Origin: Paracoccaceae bacterium
GTDB taxonomy: Bacteria > Pseudomonadota > Alphaproteobacteria > Rhodobacterales > Rhodobacteraceae
Direction: 5' to 3'
DNA: 64,000 nucleotides
Assembly: GCA_019911965.1 (NCBI GenBank)
Contig: JAIOJF010000038.1
Coordinates: 124,001-188,000, forward strand
In this document: piece after piece, positions 1 to 8,543 of the stretch
Layout of the letters: each line of letters begins with the position of its first letter
Position numbering within the stretch: position 1 is the stretch's first letter
Program-made: the position numbers and the translations under genes
The notes under the pieces: generated by a model
Told to the model about the DNA's origin: nothing
Databases searched by the model: none
Seen by the model: the letters and a program-made list of their open reading frames with translations, nothing else

Positions 1-115
1 TTGACTGGTTCAGCAGGAGTTCTGCCGCCGCCTTGGTCAATGAACCTGCCTGATGCACCGACACCAGGATGTTCAGGGCGTGGAAATCGGTTTTCAATAC
101 ATCGAAATCATCCAT
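1..115 (-). CDS. LysR-family transcriptional regulator (N-terminal part, cut by window edge)
   Basis: The first 38 codons of a protein run leftwards off the window from an ATG at 115. They show the beginning of a LysR winged helix-turn-helix: a helix reading FHALNILVSV, then GSLTKAAAELL, the family's usual pattern just before the recognition helix. The effector-binding domain lies outside the window, so the ligand cannot be guessed. The gene diverges from the corrinoid operon with 99 bp between the two starts. This is the usual LysR arrangement, so control of the operon beginning at 215 is a reasonable inference. Confidence 0.8.
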   Translation of the reverse strand, partial: MDDFDVLKTDFHALNILVSVHQAGSLTKAAAELLLNQS

Positions 116-214
116 ACGAACAATTGATAACATCGTGTTGATCGATAGAAAAGCCCACCCTACTGTAATGCCCGGAGTATTTGCATCAATCGCTTGGCTG
201 ACAGAGGTAGAGAA
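116..214. promoter_or_regulatory. Divergent control region between LysR gene and corrinoid operon
   Basis: This short AT-richer spacer must hold the promoters of both divergent genes. TTGAT occurs at 124-128 and again at 138-142, and its complement ATCAA at 185-189, which could form LysR half-sites. A TGTAAT hexamer at 164-169 is a possible -10 for the rightward operon, but no well-spaced -35 is present. The sequence AGAGGTAGAG just before 215 is the ribosome binding site of the first operon gene. The assignment of operators is inference. Confidence 0.35.
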
Positions 215-868
215 ATGACCACGCTGAAGGAAGACTACGTCGCATCCATCGCCGATATGGACGAGGACAAGGCCCTTGAGATCACGCAGCAGCTTATCGA
301 CGCGGGCGAAGCGCCGATGGAAATCCTCGGGCTTTGCCGATCCGCGATGGAGATCGTCGGCCAGCGGTTCGAGCAGGAGGAATATTTCCTGCCGGAACTG
401 ATGATGGCAGGCGACATCCTTGAGCAGATCGGCGCCCTGGTGCGCCCGCTGATGGATGCAAATTCCGAAGGGTCCGGCCAGACGGTTCACGGCACGGTGC
501 TGATCGGCACGGTGCATGGCGATCTGCATGATATCGGCAAGAATATCGTGACCTTCATGCTGGAGCTGAACGGCTTCAAGGTCATCGACCTCGGAATTGA
601 TGTATCGACCAAGGCCTTCCTCGATGCGATTGCCGCGAACAAGCCGGATATCGTCGGGCTGAGCGGCTTTCTGACGCTGGCCTTCGATGCCATGAAGGAA
701 ACCCTGGACGCTTTCGACGATGCCGGTATCCGCAACAACTTCAAGGTGATGATCGGCGGCGGTCAGGTGGATGACCAGATCCTGAAATTCACTGGTGCCG
801 ATGCTTTCGGCATCAACGCGATGGAGGCGGTCAACCTCTGCCGCAAATGGACAGGGGTTGCAGCATGA
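215..868 (+). CDS. Corrinoid (B12-binding) methyl-carrier protein
   Basis: A 217-residue MtaC/MtvC-type corrinoid protein that carries the methyl group on cobalt between two methyltransferases in the cytoplasm. Residues about 1-88 are the helical cap domain. Residues about 92-217 are the Rossmann-like B12 domain with D103-x-H105-x-x-G108, where H105 is the expected lower axial cobalt ligand, followed by LSGFLT and IGGGQ motifs of the nucleotide-tail pocket. The ATG at 215 is preferred over the upstream TTG at 194 because AGAGGTAGAG lies just before it. It overlaps the next gene by ATGA, which suggests translational coupling to the methyltransferase it serves. Confidence 0.92.
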   Translation: MTTLKEDYVASIADMDEDKALEITQQLIDAGEAPMEILGLCRSAMEIVGQRFEQEEYFLPELMMAGDILEQIGALVRPLMDANSEGSGQTVHGTVLIGTVHGDLHDIGKNIVTFMLELNGFKVIDLGIDVSTKAFLDAIAANKPDIVGLSGFLTLAFDAMKETLDAFDDAGIRNNFKVMIGGGQVDDQILKFTGADAFGINAMEAVNLCRKWTGVAA

Positions 869-2136
869 GCCGGGCCGGTATCGCCGATCCTGAAGCCCTG
901 GCGCAGGAGCGTATCAAGCGGATCAACGACACGCAGGCATTGATCGAAACCGACCGGGTGCCGTTCATCTATTCCACCCGGTTCTGGGCGGCAAAAATGG
1001 CCGGGGTGACGTTTGAACAGCAAATGTACGATCTGGAGCTTGCGGCCCGGATTACCGAACAGGCGCTCGACCTTTTGCAGCCCGACGGCTACAGCCCCTT
1101 TTCCTTGCAGACCTGGGGCCCGACACTGGAAGCACTGGATTTCCGCCCGATGAAATGGCCGGGGCATGGCTGCGATCCGAATGTTTCGTTCCAGTATCTC
1201 GATAAGGAGTACATGTCGGCCAAGGAATATGACGAATTCCTCGACGATCCGACCCGCTTCAACCTGACAAAATACCTGCCACGGATTGCCGGGGCGTTCG
1301 AGGGGATCGAGCATATGCCGGACTTCGCCTCGGCGTCCGAGTTCCGGTTCCTCGCGGCGATGCGCGGCTTCGCCAATCCGGAATTCCGCAAAAGCATGCA
1401 GGCCCTGATGGAGGCCGGGGAAAAAGCCGAAGCGGCGATCATGCTGTCCGGTCGGTTCACGGCCCGTATGCGCGCCAAGGGCATGCCGGCCATCGCCGGC
1501 GGCTTCTGCAAATCGCCGTTCGACCATATCGCCGACTTCCTGCGCGGCTCGAAAGGCGCGATGCTGGACATGTTCCGCAACCGTGACAAGCTGCTGGAAA
1601 GCATCGACAAGTCGCAGATCCTGTTGACGCGGGGTGTTGTTGCCGAAGCCAAGGCGAGCGCCGAGCGTACCGGCAACCCGGTCGCCAATGTCTTCATCCC
1701 GCTGCATTGGGGGCTTGATGGCTTCATGTCGCCCGACCAGTTCAAGACGTTCTACTGGCCCGGCCTGCGCAAGACATTGATCGAACTGATCGAGGCCGGT
1801 GTCACGCCTACCGTGCTGTGGGAGGGCAATTGCACCTCGCGGCTGGAACTGATCGGCGACATCCCCAAAGGCAAGGCGGTGTACGCGTTTGAACAGACCG
1901 ATCTGGCCCGCGCCAAGGCTGTGCTGGGGGGTGTGGTCTGCCTCAGGGGCAATGTGCCGGCGTCGCTTCTGGTGACGGCGGGCGCGGCGGAGGTGGAGGA
2001 ATATTGCAAGAACCTGATCCAGACGGTCGGCAAGGGTGGCGGGTTCATCCTGGACGGCTCTGCCAGCATACCGGATGAATCACCGGTCGAGAACGTGGTG
2101 GCAATGGTCGAATCCGTAAGGCGCTACGGCAATTGA
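865..2136 (+). CDS. UroD-family (COG0407-like) corrinoid methyltransferase
   Basis: A 423-residue uroporphyrinogen-decarboxylase-fold protein. Relatives such as MtaA, MtbA, CmuA and MtvB-type enzymes move methyl groups to or from corrinoid proteins, and the position right after the corrinoid gene supports that role over haem synthesis. The C-terminal part keeps the family pattern (GNVPASLL, then SIPDESPVENV). However, the zinc motif H-x-C ... C of MtaA/MtbA is not seen: the first site reads W319-E-G-N-C323 and the last cysteine site reads LDGSAS with D397. E320, C323 and D397 are candidate substitutes. Start at 865 overlaps the upstream stop. The methyl donor is unknown. Confidence 0.85.
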   Translation: MSRAGIADPEALAQERIKRINDTQALIETDRVPFIYSTRFWAAKMAGVTFEQQMYDLELAARITEQALDLLQPDGYSPFSLQTWGPTLEALDFRPMKWPGHGCDPNVSFQYLDKEYMSAKEYDEFLDDPTRFNLTKYLPRIAGAFEGIEHMPDFASASEFRFLAAMRGFANPEFRKSMQALMEAGEKAEAAIMLSGRFTARMRAKGMPAIAGGFCKSPFDHIADFLRGSKGAMLDMFRNRDKLLESIDKSQILLTRGVVAEAKASAERTGNPVANVFIPLHWGLDGFMSPDQFKTFYWPGLRKTLIELIEAGVTPTVLWEGNCTSRLELIGDIPKGKAVYAFEQTDLARAKAVLGGVVCLRGNVPASLLVTAGAAEVEEYCKNLIQTVGKGGGFILDGSASIPDESPVENVVAMVESVRRYGN

Positions 2137-2142
2137 TCTGAC

Positions 2143-2874
2143 ATGTCCGCCATGATCCGAACCGACTGGCCCGGGCTTCTGGAGGATGCCGCACTTGACC
2201 GCCTGGCCGAACGTGCCTGCGGCCAGCAGCGCGGGCGGGCGGCCTTTGCCAGCCGGGTGCGCATGGCGGCGATGCGGGTGCGCGAAAACGGCTGGCTGCA
2301 ACCGGCTGTCGCCTCGCGCCGCATCGAGATTGCGAAACTCACAAAGTTCGGCGTGCATCTGGCAGGCTGGGACGAGCCGATGGCGGTGAAGCGGGCGGAT
2401 CGGCTGTTTGCCGGGGGCCGGGCGCTGGTGGTCAGCGTGAAAACCCTCGGCCCGGCACTGGAGGATGAACTGACCCGCCTGAGCCGGGATCACAGGATGG
2501 CCGAAATGATAGCGCTGGAACAGGTGGCGGTGAACTGCCTTTTCGCTCTGTCCGAGCGCGAACATGAAACCCTGATCGCCGCCTGTCAGGCGCGCGGCGA
2601 GGATGTTGGCAGCCCGCTATGCCCCGGCGACGGGGGTTTTTCCTTTGCCGCCCAGTCGCGGATCTACCACATGGCCGGGGCGGATCGGATCGGCGTCAGC
2701 CTGTCGCAATCGGGCATGCTGAAGCCGCTGAAATCCCTGTCGAGCGTTGTCGCCATCGGCCAGGCCGTGCCGACATGGGCGCGAACCGAGACCTGCGGGA
2801 ACTGCAAGGCCGCCAGCAAATGCCGGTTTCGCAAACATGCCGGGCCGCCGCATATGCAGGCCGGGGCGGTCTGA
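2143..2874 (+). CDS. MetH activation-domain-like protein with C-terminal cysteine cluster
   Basis: A 243-residue protein resembling the reactivation domain of B12-dependent methionine synthase (Met_synt_B12). The stretch GSPLCPGDGGF, followed by a helix and GVSLSQSGMLKPLKSLSS, parallels the MetH pattern of a Pro-rich AdoMet loop, helix and LTES...P..SVSG. The MetH R-x-S-P-G-Y element is shortened here, so AdoMet binding is uncertain. The C-terminus holds C218, C221 and C227 followed by Arg, suggesting a metal or Fe-S site. It lies between the methyltransferase and the RACo gene, so a role in cobalamin reactivation or repair is likely. Confidence 0.75.
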   Translation: MSAMIRTDWPGLLEDAALDRLAERACGQQRGRAAFASRVRMAAMRVRENGWLQPAVASRRIEIAKLTKFGVHLAGWDEPMAVKRADRLFAGGRALVVSVKTLGPALEDELTRLSRDHRMAEMIALEQVAVNCLFALSEREHETLIAACQARGEDVGSPLCPGDGGFSFAAQSRIYHMAGADRIGVSLSQSGMLKPLKSLSSVVAIGQAVPTWARTETCGNCKAASKCRFRKHAGPPHMQAGAV

Positions 2875-2876
2875 GC

Positions 2877-4505
2877 ATGGCGGCCCCCGGCGTCATCCTG
2901 AAGGAACTGGCCAGAACCATCCATTGCCGCGACGGCGAAACGGTTTTGCAGGCGGCACAGCGCAACGGCATCAACCTGACCACGGCCTGTGGCGGCGCCG
3001 GAACCTGCAAGACCTGCCTTGTCCGCATCACCGATGGCGCTGCCAGCGATGATGCGGGCAATCACGGCCTGACAGGGGCGCAACTGGCCAGTGGCTGGCG
3101 CAAGGCCTGCCGGTTCCACCCCGCGGGCGATTGCACGCTGCACATGACCCCGCGCATTCTGGCGGAAGGTGCGCAGAAACGCGTGCTGGTCCCGGATTTT
3201 CCGCCCCTGCCAGTCGATCCCGAGATCACCGAAGCAGCGCGCGCCCGCGCCCCCGATGTGGCCCGCCCGCTGGGCATCGCGGTTGATCTTGGCACCACCT
3301 CGCTTGCGATCTTCCTAGTGGACCTTGAAACCGGCGAGACCCTCGGCCTGATCGAGGCCCCCAATGCCCAGAACCGCTTTGGCGCCGATGTGGTGTCGCG
3401 GCTGGCCCATGCCATCAGGGGCGATACGGAGCGCGAGGAGCTTCGCAAGACCATCGTCAATTGCCTGAACCGCAATATCCGCGAATTGTGCCGGTTCACC
3501 GGCTGCCGCAAGGAATGGGTGGTTGAAATCGTCATTGCCGGCAATACCGCGATGCATCATCTGTTCGCGGGATACCCGATCCGCGATCTGGCGCTGGCCC
3601 CCTTCACGCCGCATGTCAGCGCGGCGCTGGTTCTCGAAGCCCGCGACCTCGGGCTGGATCTGCATGCCGATGCGCGCGCCTATCTTCCCGCGATCATCGC
3701 CGGCTATGTCGGCAGCGATCACGCCGCCGCCCTGCTGGGAGCCGGTCTTGGCGCGGGCACGATAACCGCGCCAGTCCTGCTGGTCGATATCGGCACCAAC
3801 ACGGAAATCTCGCTATTGCACGGCGGCACCCTTGCATCGCTGTCATGCCCATCCGGCCCGGCGCTTGAAGGCGGGGAAATCGATTGCGGCATGCGTGCCG
3901 TCGATGGCGCGATCGATTCCTTGCGCATCACCGGCAACAGCGTGGACTTCAGCACCATCGGCGGCGCTGCCCCGGCGGGGATTTGCGGCTCGGCCGTCAT
4001 CGACATCGTTGCCGCGCTTTATCACAGCGGCAATGCCGACAAGCGCGGACGACTGATCGAGGGGCATCCGCTGATCCGCACGGTGAACAACCGGCGGGAA
4101 CTCGTCCTGCATCAACCGGACGATATGGATGACGAGGACATCACCTTTTCCCAGGCCGATATCCGGGCGGTCCAACTGGCCAAGGGCGCGATCCGGGCGG
4201 GTATCGACATGCTGCTGGCCCGGCACGGGCTGACGGAAAGCGATATCGCCGAAATCCTGGTCGCGGGCGCGTTCGGGCGGCATATCAGGCTGGAAAACGC
4301 GGTCAGGATCGGGCTCTTGCCCGATATTGACCTGTCGCGCATGTCGCAGATCGGCAATGCGGCGGGCGATGGCGGGCGGATGATGCTGACCTCGGCCAAG
4401 GCCAGGGCGGTTTCGGAACGGATGGTCGGCACTGCCGATTATATCGAATTGTCCGGCAGCAAGGATTTCAACCGGTATTTCATCAGCCGGATCAACTTTG
4501 ACTGA
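2877..4505 (+). CDS. RACo-type ATP-dependent reductive activator of corrinoid protein
   Basis: A 542-residue protein that should return oxidised Co(II) to active Co(I) using ATP and an electron from its Fe-S cluster. A plant-type [2Fe-2S] ferredoxin domain occupies residues about 5-95 with C38, C44, C47 and C78. A linker leads to an ASKHA ATPase-like region (DUF4445) with AVDLGTTS, VDIGTNTE, GICGSA and AGAFGRHI phosphate-binding motifs. The ATG at 2877 lies two bases after the previous stop; an open frame continues upstream but only as the shadow of that gene. The length fits known RACo proteins. It is the gene most diagnostic of a dedicated corrinoid methyl-transfer system. Confidence 0.92.
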   Translation: MAAPGVILKELARTIHCRDGETVLQAAQRNGINLTTACGGAGTCKTCLVRITDGAASDDAGNHGLTGAQLASGWRKACRFHPAGDCTLHMTPRILAEGAQKRVLVPDFPPLPVDPEITEAARARAPDVARPLGIAVDLGTTSLAIFLVDLETGETLGLIEAPNAQNRFGADVVSRLAHAIRGDTEREELRKTIVNCLNRNIRELCRFTGCRKEWVVEIVIAGNTAMHHLFAGYPIRDLALAPFTPHVSAALVLEARDLGLDLHADARAYLPAIIAGYVGSDHAAALLGAGLGAGTITAPVLLVDIGTNTEISLLHGGTLASLSCPSGPALEGGEIDCGMRAVDGAIDSLRITGNSVDFSTIGGAAPAGICGSAVIDIVAALYHSGNADKRGRLIEGHPLIRTVNNRRELVLHQPDDMDDEDITFSQADIRAVQLAKGAIRAGIDMLLARHGLTESDIAEILVAGAFGRHIRLENAVRIGLLPDIDLSRMSQIGNAAGDGGRMMLTSAKARAVSERMVGTADYIELSGSKDFNRYFISRINFD

Positions 4506-4538
4506 CCCCGGACAAGCAGGGCATGAGAGGAGACTGAC

Positions 4539-5423
4539 ATGGGTTTTGACAACCTGACGATCATCGGCGAACGCATCAATCCGGGGTTTCGCAGCGTGGC
4601 GGCGTTGTTTGACAATGACGATATCGCGGGCATCCAGGCGCTGGCGGTCCGGCAGGCCGAAGCGGGGGCGGCCTATCTGAACGTGAATTGCGGGCGGCGG
4701 TCGCTGACCGACCCGGATTTTTTGCGCCGCGTGATCGAGGCCATTCAGGACGTGGTTGACGTGCCTTTGTCCTTCGATTTTCCCAATGCCGGCGTGCAGG
4801 AGCTTTGCCTGAACGTTTACGATTTCGACAAGGCGGGAGGGCGGAAACCCATCGTCAACTCGATCGCCCAGACCCGGCTGGACATGTTCGCGCTGACCAG
4901 GATTTGCCCGTTCAAGGTGATCCTGATGGCGTCGGAACGGGTGGAGGAAGGGGTGGGCCGGTCCAACAGGACCGCCGGCGAAATCCACGAGACCGCCCGC
5001 CAGTTGATCGAAGCGGCACATCAAAGCACCGGCAGCTTCGAGATGGACGATTTCATCATCGACGTGTCGATCAGCACGATGGCGGCGGATCGTGACGGGC
5101 TGACCCGGATGGCGCTGGACGGGATCGGGCTGATCGGCTCGGACCCGGCGTTAAAAGGTGTCCATATCATGGGGGGTCTGTCCAATATCGGCCAGCAGAT
5201 GCCCGCCAGGGCCGCCGATGGCTCGCCTTTGGGCCAGAAGCTGGAAAACGCCTTTCTGACCGATGCGGTGCCGCTTGGCTTCGATTTCTTGCTGGGCACG
5301 CCGTGGAAGGATTACGCGCCGCTTGGCGATGACGATTACGTCCTGAAAACCTTCCGCGAGGTGATCGCGCTCAGCGGCATGGACGCGCTTCGCGCCACCC
5401 GCCGCCTGTACCGGGCTGGCTGA
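4539..5423 (+). CDS. Methyltetrahydrofolate:corrinoid methyltransferase (DHPS-like, MTII)
   Basis: A 294-residue pterin-binding TIM barrel like AcsE and MtvA. It should exchange methyl groups between the corrinoid protein and tetrahydrofolate, so this is where the operon connects to folate C1 metabolism. Visible family features are the start IIGERINPGFRS, YLNVNCG, SFDFPN, PIVNSI, DDFIIDVS and GGLSNIGQQMP, which place the Asn and Asp residues that hold the pterin. It lacks the dihydropteroate synthase signature and is shorter than a MetH folate module with neighbouring domains. A GAGAGGAG ribosome binding site stands before 4539. Confidence 0.88.
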   Translation: MGFDNLTIIGERINPGFRSVAALFDNDDIAGIQALAVRQAEAGAAYLNVNCGRRSLTDPDFLRRVIEAIQDVVDVPLSFDFPNAGVQELCLNVYDFDKAGGRKPIVNSIAQTRLDMFALTRICPFKVILMASERVEEGVGRSNRTAGEIHETARQLIEAAHQSTGSFEMDDFIIDVSISTMAADRDGLTRMALDGIGLIGSDPALKGVHIMGGLSNIGQQMPARAADGSPLGQKLENAFLTDAVPLGFDFLLGTPWKDYAPLGDDDYVLKTFREVIALSGMDALRATRRLYRAG

Positions 5424-5426
5424 GCC

Positions 5427-6626
5427 ATGACCGACAGTTATGTCCGGGCCTTGAGTTATTTCGACGGCGAAACCCACCGATGCGACGGGCCGTACATCTT
5501 CGCCATCCGCGACGGCGTCATTGCCGGGATTGCCCGCGAAGCCACGCTTGACGGGTTGCCCGGCGCGCTGGACCTGGACGCCGCCTTTCTGTCGCCGGGG
5601 CTGGTCGAGGCGCATGCGCATCTGTTCCTGAGGGGCGAGGAACTGGATGGCGACAAGCGCGCCGCATTCTTGGCATCGGACCGGGAGGCCTGGCTTGCCG
5701 CCGGCCAAGCCAATCTTGGCCGCGCCATGGATCATGGCATCACGCTGATCCGTGACGCCGGTGACAATGCCGGGATCAACACCGAAATCCGCGACGCGGT
5801 GAATGACGATCCGTCGGTCCCGATCCGCATCCGCTCGGCAGGATTGGGGTTGCGCAAACCTGGGCGCTACTCGTCGCTGTTCGCCAGCGAGGTTGCGGGG
5901 CCAGACGACATTCGCGCCCGGATCGCCGATCTGGCGGGCCGCTCGGACGATCTGAAAGTGTTCGAGACCGGCATCATCGACTTTGAGGCCGGGACGGTGA
6001 AAGGGCATCCGCAGTTCGACTTCGATGAATTCACCCTGATCGCCGTCGAAGCCCGGCGCCACGGAATGCCGGTATTCGTCCATTGCAGCGGTGCCGAGGG
6101 GCTGGACATCATCACCCGTTGCGAAATCGACTCGGTCGAACACGGGTTCTTCATGCGCGACCACCACCTGCAGGCAATGGCCGAGCGCCGGATCGCCTGG
6201 GTGCCTACCTTTTCGCCGGTGCATTTTCAGTGGGAAAACCCCGGCAATGCCGGCTGGTCGCCGCAGACCCTGGACAATCTGCGCATGATCCTTGACGCGC
6301 ATCTGGATTATGTCGGGCGGGCCGTGAGGCTGGGCGTGCCGCTGGTTGCAGGCTCGGATGCCGGATCGCAAGGAGTCGTGCATGGCCGTGCGCTGATCGA
6401 CGAGTTGCTGTTCTTCGATCAGGCCGGTATGGCGATGGACGACATCCTGGCATCGGCAACATCGCGCCCGCGGCAACGCTGGAAGGTGGCAGGTGGCCGC
6501 CTTGCAATCGGCCAGCCACTGGACATCGCGATTTTCGCGGGATCACCATATGATAACCTGGGCAACCTGCGAAAAATCGTCGGCTCCGCAATGGGCGGCC
6601 TTGTCCGATGTGTCGGCACGCCGTGA
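5427..6626 (+). CDS. Amidohydrolase-family metal-dependent hydrolase
   Basis: A 399-residue imidazolonepropionase-like amidohydrolase. The metal-site residues are visible in order: EAHAHLF (H-x-H), a lysine in DDLKVFET, VFVHCSG, SVEHGF and AGSDAG, on a TIM barrel flanked by the small beta-sandwich. It starts three bases after the methyl-H4folate methyltransferase, so it belongs to the corrinoid operon. It may open a cyclic amide, hydantoin, lactam or ester to release the methylated compound used by the operon, but nothing in the sequence fixes the substrate. A prolidase-like or atrazine-hydrolase-like activity is equally possible. Confidence 0.85.
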   Translation: MTDSYVRALSYFDGETHRCDGPYIFAIRDGVIAGIAREATLDGLPGALDLDAAFLSPGLVEAHAHLFLRGEELDGDKRAAFLASDREAWLAAGQANLGRAMDHGITLIRDAGDNAGINTEIRDAVNDDPSVPIRIRSAGLGLRKPGRYSSLFASEVAGPDDIRARIADLAGRSDDLKVFETGIIDFEAGTVKGHPQFDFDEFTLIAVEARRHGMPVFVHCSGAEGLDIITRCEIDSVEHGFFMRDHHLQAMAERRIAWVPTFSPVHFQWENPGNAGWSPQTLDNLRMILDAHLDYVGRAVRLGVPLVAGSDAGSQGVVHGRALIDELLFFDQAGMAMDDILASATSRPRQRWKVAGGRLAIGQPLDIAIFAGSPYDNLGNLRKIVGSAMGGLVRCVGTP

Positions 6627-6774
6627 TGCAAGCCGAGGCTTGCCCGTGACGGATATTGCATTCGTTGAAAACAATGTCAGGATTGGCTGCGATAATGCGA
6701 ATAGGATCTGAGGTTTGGTTCAGTGCCTGCCTCTGGTGCGGCTATCTGTCACCACTTCCGCGCAGAGAACCAAC

Positions 6775-7947
6775 ATGGATCAGGCGGGTTACGAAATGAC
6801 GATGGCAGAAGGCGATTTTGATGTTGCGGTGATCGGCGGCGGTATGGCCGGGGCTTCGGTTGCGGCGGAACTGGCAGGGCAGGCACGGGTTGTCCTTCTG
6901 GAGATGGAGGCGCAGCCGGGATATCACACCACCGGGCGCTCGGCGGCGATGTTCGCGCCGAGTTACGGGCCGGGCCCGATCCGGGCATTGACCCGCGCGT
7001 CCGAAGCTTTCTTTCATGCGCCACCGGACGGGTTTTGCGCCAACCGTCTGATCACACCGCGCGGCATCCTGATGATTGCGCGGGCCGATCAGCTTGCAGC
7101 GCTGGATGTGCTGATTGCGGAAGTATCGGCGAAATCGCCGGTTTCGCGGCTGGATCAGGCGGGTGTGATGGCGCTGAACCCGTTGCTGCGCGACGGCTAT
7201 GCGGTGGCGGGCATGTTCGATGCCAACGGGCAGGACATCGACGTGGCGGCGCTGCATCAGGGATATCTGCGGCGGTTGCGCGGCACCGGCGGCGGGGTGA
7301 GGACGAAGGCCGAGGTGACGGGCCTCAGCCGGCAGGGGGATTTCTGGCGGATTGCGACGGCGGATAGCGACATTCGCGCGCGAATCGTGGTCAATGCCGC
7401 CGGTGCCTGGGCGGATCAGATCGGGCAGCTTGCCGGGGCCGAAAAGATCGGCCTGGTGCCCAAGCGGCGCACCGCGTTGATCGTGGCGGCACCGGACGGG
7501 CAGGGGATCGACACGCTGCCGATCACCGTGGATATCGACGAGACGTTCTATCTGAAACCGGATGCCGGGCGGTTGCTGTTGTCGCCCGCCGACGAAACAC
7601 CGTCGCCGCCCTGCGACGCGCAGCCCGAGGAAATGGACATCGCCATCTGCGTTGACCGGGTCGAGACGGCGTTCCGGATGTCGGTCCGGCGGATCGAGAA
7701 CAAATGGGCCGGACTGCGCAGTTTCGTTGCCGACAAATCCCCGGTGGCGGGCTATTCCGGGAAGGTTGACGGGTTTTACTGGCTGGCCGGGCAGGGGGGC
7801 TACGGCATCCAGACCGCACCGGCCCTGTCGCGGTTTGCCGCGGCGCAAATCCTGGGCGCGGCGGTCCCGCAGGATATCCTGGATCAGGGGCTGGACCCGG
7901 TGGCCTTGTCGCCGGTGCGGCTGGGCCAGGCGGGGCAAACGGCTTAA
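6775..7947 (+). CDS. FAD-dependent oxidoreductase (DAO family, D-arginine dehydrogenase-like)
   Basis: A 390-residue flavoprotein with an N-terminal GGGMAGASVA dinucleotide-binding motif, PGYHTTGRSAAMF as in D-arginine dehydrogenase, VNAAGAWAD and a C-terminal GQGGYGIQTAP motif that closes the FAD site. Family members oxidise amines or D-amino acids to imines. The ATG at 6775 is preferred because the FAD motif follows closely; ATGs at 6796 and 6802 are alternatives, and an upstream TTG at 6715 would add an unconserved tail. Its last codons overlap those of the convergent regulator gene by four bases. The gap of 148 bp after the amidohydrolase makes operon membership uncertain. Confidence 0.82.
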   Translation: MDQAGYEMTMAEGDFDVAVIGGGMAGASVAAELAGQARVVLLEMEAQPGYHTTGRSAAMFAPSYGPGPIRALTRASEAFFHAPPDGFCANRLITPRGILMIARADQLAALDVLIAEVSAKSPVSRLDQAGVMALNPLLRDGYAVAGMFDANGQDIDVAALHQGYLRRLRGTGGGVRTKAEVTGLSRQGDFWRIATADSDIRARIVVNAAGAWADQIGQLAGAEKIGLVPKRRTALIVAAPDGQGIDTLPITVDIDETFYLKPDAGRLLLSPADETPSPPCDAQPEEMDIAICVDRVETAFRMSVRRIENKWAGLRSFVADKSPVAGYSGKVDGFYWLAGQGGYGIQTAPALSRFAAAQILGAAVPQDILDQGLDPVALSPVRLGQAGQTA

Positions 7948-8543
7948 CCGCGTGACACCACCTGTTTGGCGTCGATGTCACCAAGGCTCTGGAACAGGGC
8001 ATTGGTGTTGGCGACGCCGAATTTCTTCAGCAGTTTCGCGCGATAGACCTCGACCGTGCGATAGGACAATTCCAGCCTCAGCGCGATTTCCTTGCTGGTC
8101 AGCCCGTCGGACAGAAGCGAGATGATCTCGCGTTCGCGCCGTGTGAGGTTGCGGTAGGGGCGGACTTCGGACAGATCGGCAAAGCTCCAGACCGCGCGCA
8201 TCAGGGGCTGGTCAGGGGTGAAGGAATGGCCGCGCACCCGGCACCAGAACAGGCTGCCGTCCTTGCGCGCCATGATGCGTTCGTCCCAGTATTGATTGGT
8301 CTCGCGCAATTGCTTGACGCCGCGGTCACGGATATTGACGAATTCCTCGTTGGAGGGATAGAGGATTGAAAACATTTGGTTTTGCAGATCGGAACGGGAA
8401 TATCCGAACATCCGCGCAAAGGCCAGATTGCAATCGCGGATCACCCGGTTGCCGGTTACCACCAGCCCGACCGGGGCATAGAGATAGGCCAGTTCCGAGA
8501 AATCCCCGGCCTCGTATGCAGCGTCCAGAATCTTGTCGTTCAT
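7944..8543 (-). CDS. PAS-domain LuxR-family transcriptional regulator
   Basis: A 199-residue regulator. Residues about 18-125 form a PAS/PAC sensor (NLAFARMFGYSRSDL, then MARKDGSLFWCRVRGH), and residues about 130-190 a LuxR helix-turn-helix with LTRREREIISLLSDGLTSKE and YRTVEVYRAKLLKKF. No receiver domain is present, so it senses a ligand or redox state directly rather than by phosphotransfer. It is divergent from the ABC transporter operon and convergent with the flavoprotein gene, which makes the transporter its likely target. Confidence 0.9.
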   Translation of the reverse strand: MNDKILDAAYEAGDFSELAYLYAPVGLVVTGNRVIRDCNLAFARMFGYSRSDLQNQMFSILYPSNEEFVNIRDRGVKQLRETNQYWDERIMARKDGSLFWCRVRGHSFTPDQPLMRAVWSFADLSEVRPYRNLTRREREIISLLSDGLTSKEIALRLELSYRTVEVYRAKLLKKFGVANTNALFQSLGDIDAKQVVSRG

